This document shows, one piece after another, positions 1 through 7,330 of a stretch of 9,994 nt of DNA. The notes below the pieces were generated by a model that saw only the letters and a program-made list of their open reading frames with translations, searched no databases and had not been told where the DNA came from. Numbering within the stretch: position 1 is the stretch's first letter; every line of letters starts with the position of its first letter. Position numbers and translations under genes: made by a program. Origin of the DNA: Opitutia bacterium (lineage in GTDB: Bacteria > Verrucomicrobiota > Verrucomicrobiia > Opitutales > Seribacteraceae); contig JABHOU010000413.1 in assembly GCA_018695085.1 (NCBI GenBank), forward strand, positions 1-9,994, given 5' to 3'.

Positions 1-1
1 C

Positions 2-2431
2 GGCATGTTTCTCGAATGGGCCGGTATTCCCAACGATAAGGAAGAGGACATGGCCGATACCAAGCGGGCGAATTGGGCGGTCGGACAATTGAAGAAAAAG
101 CACGACAAGCCTTTCTTTCTCGCCGTCGGTCTCTACGCGCCCCACTACCCCAACTATTGCCCTCAAAAATATTTTGACCTCTACGACCCGGACAAAATCG
201 AACTGCCCCCGGTCAAGAAAGATGACTTGGCCGATCTTCCCGAGAAGATCAAAAAAATGAAAACCGCCCGGTCCCGCATCGTTCAAAAGCTGCAGTCCTT
301 GGATGCTTGGGACGATGCCATCCATGGCTACCTCGCCAACATCAGTTACGCCGACGCCATGATTGGTCGTGTCCTCGACGCCCTGAAAGCAAGCCCTTAC
401 GCCGATAACACCATCGTCGTTCTCTGGAGCGACCATGGTTATCACCTGGGAGAAAAAGGGGACTGGGGAAAACACACCCTGTGGGAACGAACCTCCAACG
501 TTCCGTTCATCTGGTCGGGTCCCGGAGTGGCTAAAAACAAGACAACCGACGTAACCGTCAGTCTGATCGACCTATATCCCACTTTTCAAGAAATGTGCGA
601 GCTTCCTCAAACCAAGCAGAAATTGGAAGGTACTTCCATTGCCTACACCTTGGCCGACCCGGACAAGGCCGAGGACCGCTCCGTTTTCCTTCCCCACATG
701 CATCCGGGAGAATATGCCATCATCAACCGCGACTGGCGCTACGTTCGTTACGGCGAGGACGGCGAGGACGGCGAGGAACTCTATGACGTCAAAAAAGACC
801 CCAACGAATGGAATAACCTGGCCGGAGAAGACAAGTATGCCAAGGTCAAGACTAGGTTGGCGTCCTTCGCTCCCAAGAAATTCGCTCCTCAATCCAAGAA
901 GCTCAACGCCAAGCGGGACCTGTTCGTCAAAGATGGTTCCTACGAGTGGATTGCGGGCAAAGGGAACCTGCAGAAAGCCAAAGTCTACCGGCCAAGCATC
1001 ACGCCTTTGGTTTCTCCTAAACCGTCCAAGACCAAAAGAAAGAACATCCTCTTCGTGGTCTGCGATGATCTCAACACCCATGTTTCCACCTCCGGATACG
1101 AACCCATCACCACCCCCAACCTTTCCAAGCTCGCCAAGGAATCGATCACTTTCAACCGGGCCTTTTGCCAGTATCCTGTCTGCGGCCCCTCCCGAGCCTC
1201 CTTCTTAAGTGGCTTGTACCCCCAGAGCACAGGGGTGCTCAACAATACCTTCGACATCCGGAAAACCCGGCCCGGCACGGTTTCCATGCCCCAGTTTTTC
1301 AAAGAGAACGGGTACTGGACGGCTGGCGTGGGCAAGGTCTTCCACAACACCAAAAGCGACCACGGTGACATTGCCTGGAACGCAAACCTGCGTTTCGAAA
1401 ACGACGAACTCGAAGTGGTGCGAAAAGCCCGCGAGAAGTTCGAGGCCGAACACGGCTCGATCGACAAACAACCAAACAAGAAAAAATGGAAAGAGCTCAA
1501 AAAGCGCGTTTCCGCCAAACTCGACGCTCAGACTCCCCCGGGCAAAGGAAGAAGCGGACTTACCGACGCCCAGCACAAGGACGGCAAGAACGCCCGACAA
1601 GTCGTCCAATGGCTTGCAGACAAGCCCAATGGTGAAAAGCCCTTCTTCATCGCCTTGGGTTTGCAAAAGCCTCATGTTCCCTTCCTCGCGCCCGACAAGT
1701 ACTTCGATCTCTATCCCTTCGACAAGATCACCTACCAAACCGACCGTCCCAATATGTGGGATTTCCTGCCCCAGTCCGCTCTCTCGAAACGGTACGAGGC
1801 TTTCGGTTTCGAGTTCGGCAAAGAGAACCACGCTCTACGAAAAGAATACATGCAGGCCTACCATGCCTGCGTCAGCTTCATCGACGCGCAACTCGGACTT
1901 GTAATGGACGGCCTCAAGAAGAACGGACTGTGGGAAGACACCGTCATCGTGTTCACTTCCGACCACGGGTACCACTTGGGTGATCACTTCATCTGGGGCA
2001 AAGTCACCCTTTTCGACATTGGAGCGAAGGTGCCCTTCATCGTACGCGCACCCGGCTTGTCCAAGCCGGGAACCACCTCGGAAGCGATGGTCGAATTGAT
2101 CGACGTCTACCCCACCCTCGCCGATCTGGCGGGCTTGAAGGCTCCCGGACACTTGCAAGGCTCTTCCCTGCGCCCACTACTCGGCAACCCGGAGAGAATG
2201 GGCAAAAAGAAATATGCCTACAGCGTGGTCACCCGCGGTCCAAAGCTCGGCTACGCCTTGCGCAACCAAAACTGGCGCTATGGGAAATGGCCCGACGGCG
2301 AAGAACTTTACAACTTACGCAACGACCCTCAGGAAAAGAACAACCTCGTTCAAAAGGAACACCTCAAAGAGAGGCTGGAGGAGTTGAGGAATATTCTGGC
2401 CAACAAACAAAAACTCATCATTCCAAAATAA
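2..2431 (+). CDS. Tandem double sulfatase (two iduronate-2-sulfatase-like S1 domains), 5' partial
   Basis: This gene encodes two formylglycine-type sulfatase domains in one polypeptide and probably hydrolyses sulfate esters on polysaccharides outside the cytoplasm. The frame is open to the left edge, so the true start and any signal peptide are outside; the ATG at 5 is not a credible start because it would delete the first domain's active-site loop. Numbering from that ATG, the first domain shows P46-H47, the metal-ligand pair D143-H144 (SDHGYHLG) and K156. Its end is marked by GEELYDVKKDP and NNLA. After a linker of roughly 80 residues the second domain is complete: D354-D355 metal ligands, CGPSR at 393-397 with C393 as the formylglycine precursor, GK at 443-444 with H447, P556-H557, D653-H654 and K666, ending with GEELYNLRNDP. 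Both halves resemble iduronate-2-sulfatase-like S1_7 enzymes. Domain 2 has no hydrophobic leader, which supports a genuine fusion. Sulfatase assignment is very secure; substrate is unknown. Confidence 0.93.
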   Translation, partial: GMFLEWAGIPNDKEEDMADTKRANWAVGQLKKKHDKPFFLAVGLYAPHYPNYCPQKYFDLYDPDKIELPPVKKDDLADLPEKIKKMKTARSRIVQKLQSLDAWDDAIHGYLANISYADAMIGRVLDALKASPYADNTIVVLWSDHGYHLGEKGDWGKHTLWERTSNVPFIWSGPGVAKNKTTDVTVSLIDLYPTFQEMCELPQTKQKLEGTSIAYTLADPDKAEDRSVFLPHMHPGEYAIINRDWRYVRYGEDGEDGEELYDVKKDPNEWNNLAGEDKYAKVKTRLASFAPKKFAPQSKKLNAKRDLFVKDGSYEWIAGKGNLQKAKVYRPSITPLVSPKPSKTKRKNILFVVCDDLNTHVSTSGYEPITTPNLSKLAKESITFNRAFCQYPVCGPSRASFLSGLYPQSTGVLNNTFDIRKTRPGTVSMPQFFKENGYWTAGVGKVFHNTKSDHGDIAWNANLRFENDELEVVRKAREKFEAEHGSIDKQPNKKKWKELKKRVSAKLDAQTPPGKGRSGLTDAQHKDGKNARQVVQWLADKPNGEKPFFIALGLQKPHVPFLAPDKYFDLYPFDKITYQTDRPNMWDFLPQSALSKRYEAFGFEFGKENHALRKEYMQAYHACVSFIDAQLGLVMDGLKKNGLWEDTVIVFTSDHGYHLGDHFIWGKVTLFDIGAKVPFIVRAPGLSKPGTTSEAMVELIDVYPTLADLAGLKAPGHLQGSSLRPLLGNPERMGKKKYAYSVVTRGPKLGYALRNQNWRYGKWPDGEELYNLRNDPQEKNNLVQKEHLKERLEELRNILANKQKLIIPK
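752..777 (+). repeat. 9-bp in-frame tandem repeat (GGCGAGGAC, about 2.9 copies)
   Basis: Two perfect copies of GGCGAGGAC at 752-760 and 761-769 are followed by GGCGAGGA at 770-777. They encode Gly-Glu-Asp-Gly-Glu-Asp-Gly-Glu-Glu just before the LYDV motif near the end of the first sulfatase domain. The matching place in the second domain has only PDGEELYNL, so the repeat looks like a local in-frame expansion by replication slippage rather than a conserved element. Confidence 0.85.
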
Positions 2432-2446
2432 AACTTAAACCGTCCA

Positions 2447-4372
2447 ATGAAGATAATTAAGATTGTCCCGCTCTTTTTTGGCCACTCCATCGTTGCCAGA
2501 TTGGCGTTGGCCTTGTTCTTAGTCGATCCTTGTAGGGCGGAGACTGTTGGAGAGGTAAGCGACGAGGCGGCTCTGCGGGACGAGGCCCGGAAGATCTTCA
2601 AGGGGAAGGTCGAGCCCTTCGTCAACAAATACTGCGTCAAATGCCACGGAAGTCGGGCCAAGGCGGGGATCAATCTTCAGTCTGCGCTCAAGAATCCCAA
2701 TGGCGAGTCTGCGGCGCTGCACTGGAAGAAGGCCGCGGCGAACGTCAAGGTTCACGACATGCCACCGGACGATGCATCGAAAATTCCGTCCGGTGAGGAG
2801 CGGCGCCAATTCATCGAATGGGTCGGCAAGATCAAGTACCTGGCCCCGCGCGATCCCGGGCCTTTTGTCATTCGCCGACTAACCAAGACGGAATACGCCA
2901 ACACCTTGCGCGATCTTTACGGGGTGAACGAGTCCATTGCCGACAGTCTTCCCGAGGAAGTCGTCGGCGAGGGCTTCCTTAACTCGGTTTCCCCCCTGCA
3001 GTCCGAACTGTTCCTCGGCATCGCCAACCAAGTGGTCGAGCAGGTCATGGCGCCGGAAGGCCAAGTGCCTGCCGCCGTGCAAAAACGTCTCTTCGGGGAA
3101 CCGCCCACCCAAGGTTCCGACCTCCGCAAGGAGGCCCGCAAGGTCGCCCGTTCCCTTGCCCGGGATGCCTACCGGCGTCCACCCTCCGATGCGGAATTGG
3201 ACGTCCTCGTCGACGTCTACGATCTCGCCCGGGACAATGAACTCAATCATTCCGCGGCCTTGGGCCTGATGCTCAAGGCAGTCCTCGTCTCCCCGCAGTT
3301 TCTCTTCATCACACCAGCCGGGGAACCTGAATCGAAGGAGAAAATAGTCCTTTTGGATGACCACCGGTTGGCCTCTCGCCTGTCCTACTTTCTATGGTCG
3401 GCTCCGCCCGATGCAGAATTGGCCGCCTTGGCCGACCAGGGCAAGCTCCACAAACCCGATGTCCTGAAGACCCAAGTGGAGCGATTGCTGAAGGACGCCC
3501 GGTCGCGGGCCTTGTTCGATGGGTTCGGGGCCCAATGGTTGCGTGTGAACGAGTTGGACGGGCAGGTGTTCGATCTGAAAACCTTTCCCCAAATGACGCC
3601 TGTCCTCCGCGCAGCGATGATGGAGGAAGCCCGCCTGTTCTTTGAAAGCATCGTGCGGGAGAACCAAATCGTGGTCCGGTTCGTGGACAGCGACTACACT
3701 TTCCTCAACGAACCGCTCGCCAAGGTATATGGGCTGGAGCAATCCGTCCGCGGCCCGAAGATGCGCCGGGTCAAGCTGGAGAACCCCAACCGGGGAGGCA
3801 TCCTCGGCATGCCAGCCGTACTGGCGGCCACCTCCTTCCCCAATCGGACCAGCCCCGTGCGGCGCGGGGTCTGGGTGCTCGAGCAGGTCCTGGGCGATCG
3901 CGTGCCGCCTCCTCCTCCCGACATTCCTGAACTGGAGGAGCAGGATCACAAGGAGGTGGAAGGGCTGACGTTGCGCCAACGGACCGAGCTGCACCAATCG
4001 GAAGCCAACTGTCGCAACTGCCACAAGGTGCTTGATCCCATTGGCTTCGGGTTGGAGAATTTCGACGCCATCGGCCGGTGGCGTGAAAAGAACGACGAGG
4101 GACTCGCCATCGATTCCGGGGGCAAGCTGTCCAACGGCAAAGGTTTTTCCTCACCCGCCGAACTAAAGGGCCTCCTCGCCCGGAGGGAGGCGGACCTCGC
4201 TCGGAACCTGACCAAAAGACTGATGGCCTACGCCCTCGGTCGTCAGCTCGAAGGCTACGACCAGATCGTGGTTGACCGCTTGCTGGCCAAGGTCGCCAAG
4301 GACAAGTACCGGGTACGTTCGATTATTGTCGAGGTCATCACCAGTTACCTGTTTACACACCGCAGAATCTGA
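2447..4372 (+). CDS. Planctomycete cytochrome c protein, PSCyt1-DUF1587-DUF1595-DUF1592-DUF1588-DUF1585
   Basis: A 641-residue exported protein with the full domain order of the DUF1592 family, whose function is not established. The hydrophobic N-terminus, ending near the Ala-Glu after CRA at about residue 32, looks like a Sec signal peptide. A PSCyt1-type haem site follows: C63-V-K-C66-H67. DUF1587 starts at about 139 (FVIRRLTKTEYANTLRDLYG), DUF1595 at about 230 (RRPPSDAELDVL), DUF1592 at about 307 (RLASRLSYFLWSAPPDAELA), DUF1588 at about 449 (NRTSPVRRGVWVLEQVLG) with a second haem-like site C522-R-N-C525-H526, and DUF1585 at about 560-637 (KRLMAYALGRQLEGYD). It is probably periplasmic and redox-active, possibly dihaem. 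It begins 15 bases after the double sulfatase and ends 46 bases before the DUF1552 gene, its usual partner, so the three are probably cotranscribed. No clear ribosome binding site precedes the ATG, which is chosen because of the signal peptide. At 641 residues it seems compact for the family, judged from memory. Confidence 0.93.
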   Translation: MKIIKIVPLFFGHSIVARLALALFLVDPCRAETVGEVSDEAALRDEARKIFKGKVEPFVNKYCVKCHGSRAKAGINLQSALKNPNGESAALHWKKAAANVKVHDMPPDDASKIPSGEERRQFIEWVGKIKYLAPRDPGPFVIRRLTKTEYANTLRDLYGVNESIADSLPEEVVGEGFLNSVSPLQSELFLGIANQVVEQVMAPEGQVPAAVQKRLFGEPPTQGSDLRKEARKVARSLARDAYRRPPSDAELDVLVDVYDLARDNELNHSAALGLMLKAVLVSPQFLFITPAGEPESKEKIVLLDDHRLASRLSYFLWSAPPDAELAALADQGKLHKPDVLKTQVERLLKDARSRALFDGFGAQWLRVNELDGQVFDLKTFPQMTPVLRAAMMEEARLFFESIVRENQIVVRFVDSDYTFLNEPLAKVYGLEQSVRGPKMRRVKLENPNRGGILGMPAVLAATSFPNRTSPVRRGVWVLEQVLGDRVPPPPPDIPELEEQDHKEVEGLTLRQRTELHQSEANCRNCHKVLDPIGFGLENFDAIGRWREKNDEGLAIDSGGKLSNGKGFSSPAELKGLLARREADLARNLTKRLMAYALGRQLEGYDQIVVDRLLAKVAKDKYRVRSIIVEVITSYLFTHRRI

Positions 4373-4418
4373 TGATTATCTTGATGAACAAGGATTACAC
4401 AAACGACTGAATCAAAAC

Positions 4419-5798
4419 ATGACTGCCATGAATAACCTTTCCCTTGTCGATCGTCGCTCCTGGCTGAAAGGCGCGGGCCTTTCCCTCGCATTGCCTTTCA
4501 TGGATTCCCTTGGCTTGGCCGCAGGAGCCAAGTCTGCCAAACCGCCGGTGCGGCTCGCCTTCATGTACATGCCTCACGGCGTCATCATGGATCAGTTCTG
4601 GCCGAAGAACCAGGAGAGCTTCCTAAACTCGCCGCCGCCCATCATCAAGTCACTGCAACCGGTATTAGACCAGTGCCTCATGATGAAGGGCATCTCCGGT
4701 GTGCCGACCTCCCCCTTCAACGGGGCGCCCCACGCCCTTGAATTGTCGACCTGGCTTACCGCGAGGTTGCCCGATGCCAGCTCGCGCGGCCGCATCAACA
4801 TCGCCATCTCGGCCGACCAGATCATGGCCAATTACGTAGGGGCTCACACCTCGTTGCCCTCGCTCGAGCTGGCGACCATGCCGCAAAACTGGAAGGAAAA
4901 CCAGGAAGGCCTGCACGAGGGTTACTATTCTTATTGCAGCTACCGATCGCCCACGCAACCTGTTCCGGCCGAGATCGATCCACGCAATGTTCTTAACCGG
5001 CTCTTCGGCAAGCACGGCAAAGACGGTCGTGTCACCCAGACCAACCCGTTGGACCGGCAGATGCTCGACCGCGTCCTCGGCGGAGCGAGGGATTTGCGCA
5101 GGATTCTGGCCAAGACCGACCAGCAGAAGCTTGACGAATACCTCCACAGCGTGCGTTCGGTGGAACGCCGCATCGCCGCCATCGAGTCACGCCAGCAGGA
5201 GGCCGCCTTGGAGAAAGCGGGCATACGTCCGTCCAAACGGCACGCCACCGACTCGGCGCCCATCGAGGTCAAGATTCCTGAGGGCGACAAGCGCAGCGAG
5301 TACATGCAGGTGATGTGCGACCTGACTATCCTGGCTTTCCAGACCGACACCACCCGCGTCAGCACCTACGTTGGATCCCGGCCAAACGGCGCGTCCTACC
5401 CCGAGCTGGGCTTCACCGACAAGCACCATTCGCAGACGCACTACGGCAAGGACCAGGAAAAGATCCGGAAAGTGGCGGCGATCAATACATTCAACGTCGA
5501 CCAGTACGCCTACATGGTGAAGAAGATGCATGTCCTCAAGGAAGGCAACGGGACCCTGCTCGACAACTGCATCATGATGTGGGGATCAGGCTTGGAGGAC
5601 GGCAACAAGCATCGGCGCGAAAACCTCCCCTTCATTCTGGCGGGAAAGGGCGGCGGCTCGCTCAAGACCGGCCGCTTTCTGACCGACGTCAAGGGCAACC
5701 AAGGCGACCTGCTGACCACCCTGCTGGGGTGCGTCGGCGTACCCCTGGACCGCCCCATCGGCATCGCCACCAAGCAGATTGCACAAATAAAGGCCTGA
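4419..5798 (+). CDS. DUF1552 family protein with Tat-like signal sequence
   Basis: A 459-residue protein of the DUF1552 family, usually encoded beside DUF1592 cytochromes; its biochemical role is unknown. The start at 4419 (ATG ACT GCC ATG) puts a twin-arginine-like signal near the N-terminus: D11-R12-R13-S-W-L-K17, then a moderately hydrophobic stretch and Ala-rich end near 34-37. ATG 4428 is an equally possible start. The frame stays open upstream into the preceding gene, but that extension has no family features. Family landmarks include FMYMPHGVIMDQFWP, SADQIMANYVG, SLPSLELATMP, DPRNVLNRLFG at the end of the N-terminal half, the SVRSVERRIAAIE helix, and a His-rich KHHSQTHYG at 335-343 with H336, H337 and H341 as candidate metal ligands. 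The C-terminus has NCIMMWGSGLEDGNKHRREN and GNQGDLLTTLLGCVGVPL. The Tat-like signal suggests folding, perhaps with a cofactor, before export, and action alongside the cytochrome. I infer the partnership from adjacency only. Confidence 0.93.
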   Translation: MTAMNNLSLVDRRSWLKGAGLSLALPFMDSLGLAAGAKSAKPPVRLAFMYMPHGVIMDQFWPKNQESFLNSPPPIIKSLQPVLDQCLMMKGISGVPTSPFNGAPHALELSTWLTARLPDASSRGRINIAISADQIMANYVGAHTSLPSLELATMPQNWKENQEGLHEGYYSYCSYRSPTQPVPAEIDPRNVLNRLFGKHGKDGRVTQTNPLDRQMLDRVLGGARDLRRILAKTDQQKLDEYLHSVRSVERRIAAIESRQQEAALEKAGIRPSKRHATDSAPIEVKIPEGDKRSEYMQVMCDLTILAFQTDTTRVSTYVGSRPNGASYPELGFTDKHHSQTHYGKDQEKIRKVAAINTFNVDQYAYMVKKMHVLKEGNGTLLDNCIMMWGSGLEDGNKHRRENLPFILAGKGGGSLKTGRFLTDVKGNQGDLLTTLLGCVGVPLDRPIGIATKQIAQIKA

Positions 5799-5902
5799 GC
5801 GGTTTTATAGCTCGCCGCTGGAAGTGCTCCGAGCAATGGGGACGTCGTCGCCTTGAAATACTTACAGAAACTGCACTCTCACGGTTGGAACTCCCGGGCT
5901 AC

Positions 5903-7297
5903 ATGATTGTTTTCCTCAAGTGCTTTCCTGCTTCGGTCTGCTGCCTGCTTCCCTTGTTCGCCTTTGTGTCATGGGCCAGCGCCGCCGAGAGGCCCAATAT
6001 TCTGGTCCTGATGGCGGATGACTGGTCCTGGCCGCATGCCCAAGCCTTGGGCGACAAGACAGTCAAGACCCCGACCTTTGACAAGTTGGTTCGCGAGGGG
6101 GTTCTTTTCGAACGGGCCTTCGTCAGTTCACCCTCCTGCACTCCCAGTCGCATGGCGATTGCCACAGGTCAATGGCATTGGCGCCTGGGGGAAGCTCAAA
6201 ACCTGGGTGGCTCGCTGGCCAAGGACATACCAACCTACGCCGACTTGCTGGCCAAAGCGGGGTACCACACGGGATTCTCCCGCAAGGGCGCTTCGCCGAG
6301 CAAGCATACTTATCGCGGCACCGATCCGTTCGGCCCGCGCTTCAAGAATTTCGAAGTCTTTTTATCGGAACGGAAGAAAGGAGCTCCATTTTGTTTCTGG
6401 TATGGCAGCGGCGCACCCCACCGTCCTTACGTCCTTAATAGTGGAAAGGCAGCCGGCTTGCAACCGGAGGAGGTGGAACTGCCACCCGGCTTGCCCGACC
6501 ACCCGACCGTGCGCAACGATCTTTTGGATTACTACGCCGCGATTCAACTCTTTGATCGGGAGGCTTCTGTCATCATTGACCAATTGGATAAAGAGGGAGA
6601 ATTAAACAACACCCTGATCGTAATGAGCGGGGACAACGGCATGCCCTTCCCCCGGGCCAAAGCCACTCTCTACGATACGGGAACGCACGTGCCCTTGGTT
6701 GTCCGCTGGGGAAAGCAGGTAAAGGCGGAGCGCAAAGTCAGTGACTTCGTCAGCCTATGCGATCTCGGGCCGACCTTTCTCGAGGCAGCCGGGATTGAAC
6801 CGCCCAAGACCATGACCGGTCGATCCCTCTTCCCTCAACTCAAATCCAAGCATTCTGGATGGATCGATCCGGATAGAGATCACGTCCTCACCGGAATGTC
6901 CCGCCACTGCTTTCCCTACCCACGGCAAGCCCTGCGGACCGAACGATTTCTCTATGTCCGAAACAAGAACCCGGAGAATTGGATGAGCGGTCGGAGAAAA
7001 GGCCCCCCCCAGACCTTCGACTTTTCCAAGCGCCACTGGCCCAAAGGAGCCGAAGCGTTTTGTTTCAACGTCGATCCCTCCCCGACCAAGCAATACATGC
7101 TCTCCCATCCCAATGACCCTTCGGTCAAAGCATCCTGGCCCCAAGCCTTCGGACCATACCCACCCGAGGAACTGTATGATTTGCAAAAAGATCCGGGACA
7201 AATTAGCAACTTGGCCCACGACTCGAAATCGGCCGAAGACCTTCAAATCATGCGTAAATGGTTGGACAAATCATGGAGTGTCTCCACAAGCTTCTAA
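5903..7297 (+). CDS. Sulfatase resembling heparan N-sulfatase (SGSH / S1_8)
   Basis: A 464-residue secreted sulfatase. Start 5903 is chosen because it opens with a signal peptide (hydrophobic 10-25, cleavage near ASAA before ERPN); the same frame is open much further upstream but there it runs antisense to sense inside the DUF1552 gene. Active-site features: metal ligands D39-D40 (MADDWSW), CTPSR at 79-83 with C79 the formylglycine precursor, K128, APHRPY with H173, and D244-N245 followed by GMPFPRAK. The SGDNG-MPFP stretch closely resembles SDNGIPFP of human N-sulfoglucosamine sulfohydrolase, so an N-sulfated or related amino-sugar substrate is plausible, though planctomycete members need not act on heparan. 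The C-terminal part has PPEELYDLQKDPGQISNLA, the normal family ending. Odd points: the second signature is GYHTGFSRKG instead of GKWH, and there is an 8-C run at 7003-7010. A 104-base spacer separates it from DUF1552 and 33 bases from the next sulfatase. Confidence 0.93.
   Translation: MIVFLKCFPASVCCLLPLFAFVSWASAAERPNILVLMADDWSWPHAQALGDKTVKTPTFDKLVREGVLFERAFVSSPSCTPSRMAIATGQWHWRLGEAQNLGGSLAKDIPTYADLLAKAGYHTGFSRKGASPSKHTYRGTDPFGPRFKNFEVFLSERKKGAPFCFWYGSGAPHRPYVLNSGKAAGLQPEEVELPPGLPDHPTVRNDLLDYYAAIQLFDREASVIIDQLDKEGELNNTLIVMSGDNGMPFPRAKATLYDTGTHVPLVVRWGKQVKAERKVSDFVSLCDLGPTFLEAAGIEPPKTMTGRSLFPQLKSKHSGWIDPDRDHVLTGMSRHCFPYPRQALRTERFLYVRNKNPENWMSGRRKGPPQTFDFSKRHWPKGAEAFCFNVDPSPTKQYMLSHPNDPSVKASWPQAFGPYPPEELYDLQKDPGQISNLAHDSKSAEDLQIMRKWLDKSWSVSTSF
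7003..7010 (+). repeat. C8 homopolymer inside sulfatase gene
   Basis: Eight consecutive C encode Gly-Pro-Pro in the S1_8-like sulfatase (RRKGPPQTF). The frame is intact through this run to the expected family C-terminus, so the length is compatible with a functional gene. Such runs are slippage-prone in replication and sequencing. Confidence 0.8.
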
Positions 7298-7330
7298 AAT
7301 CGCCAAAGAACCTTAAAATTCAATTACCTC

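Noticed and set aside
3392..4024. 210-residue minus-strand open frame opposite the DUF1592 gene.
   Set aside because: It lies wholly antisense to a well-supported gene, has Arg/Pro/His-rich low-information sequence and no recognisable domain; it is a GC-rich shadow. The same applies to the other minus-strand frames.
4272..4418. Upstream extension of the DUF1552 gene overlapping the cytochrome gene.
   Set aside because: The added 49 residues have no family resemblance, and they would bury the Tat-like signal; ATG 4419 or 4428 fits better.
5798..5819. AGCGG ... CCGCT inverted repeat after the DUF1552 stop as a terminator.
   Set aside because: The stem is only 5 bp with a 12-base loop and no T-run follows, so it is too weak for an intrinsic terminator.
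5315..5902. Long upstream extension of the gene 4 reading frame, giving a 660-residue protein.
   Set aside because: This part overlaps the DUF1552 gene in another frame, is rich in Arg, Pro and Gly as expected of a GC-rich shadow, and would place the signal peptide in the middle of the protein. ATG 5903 is the natural start.
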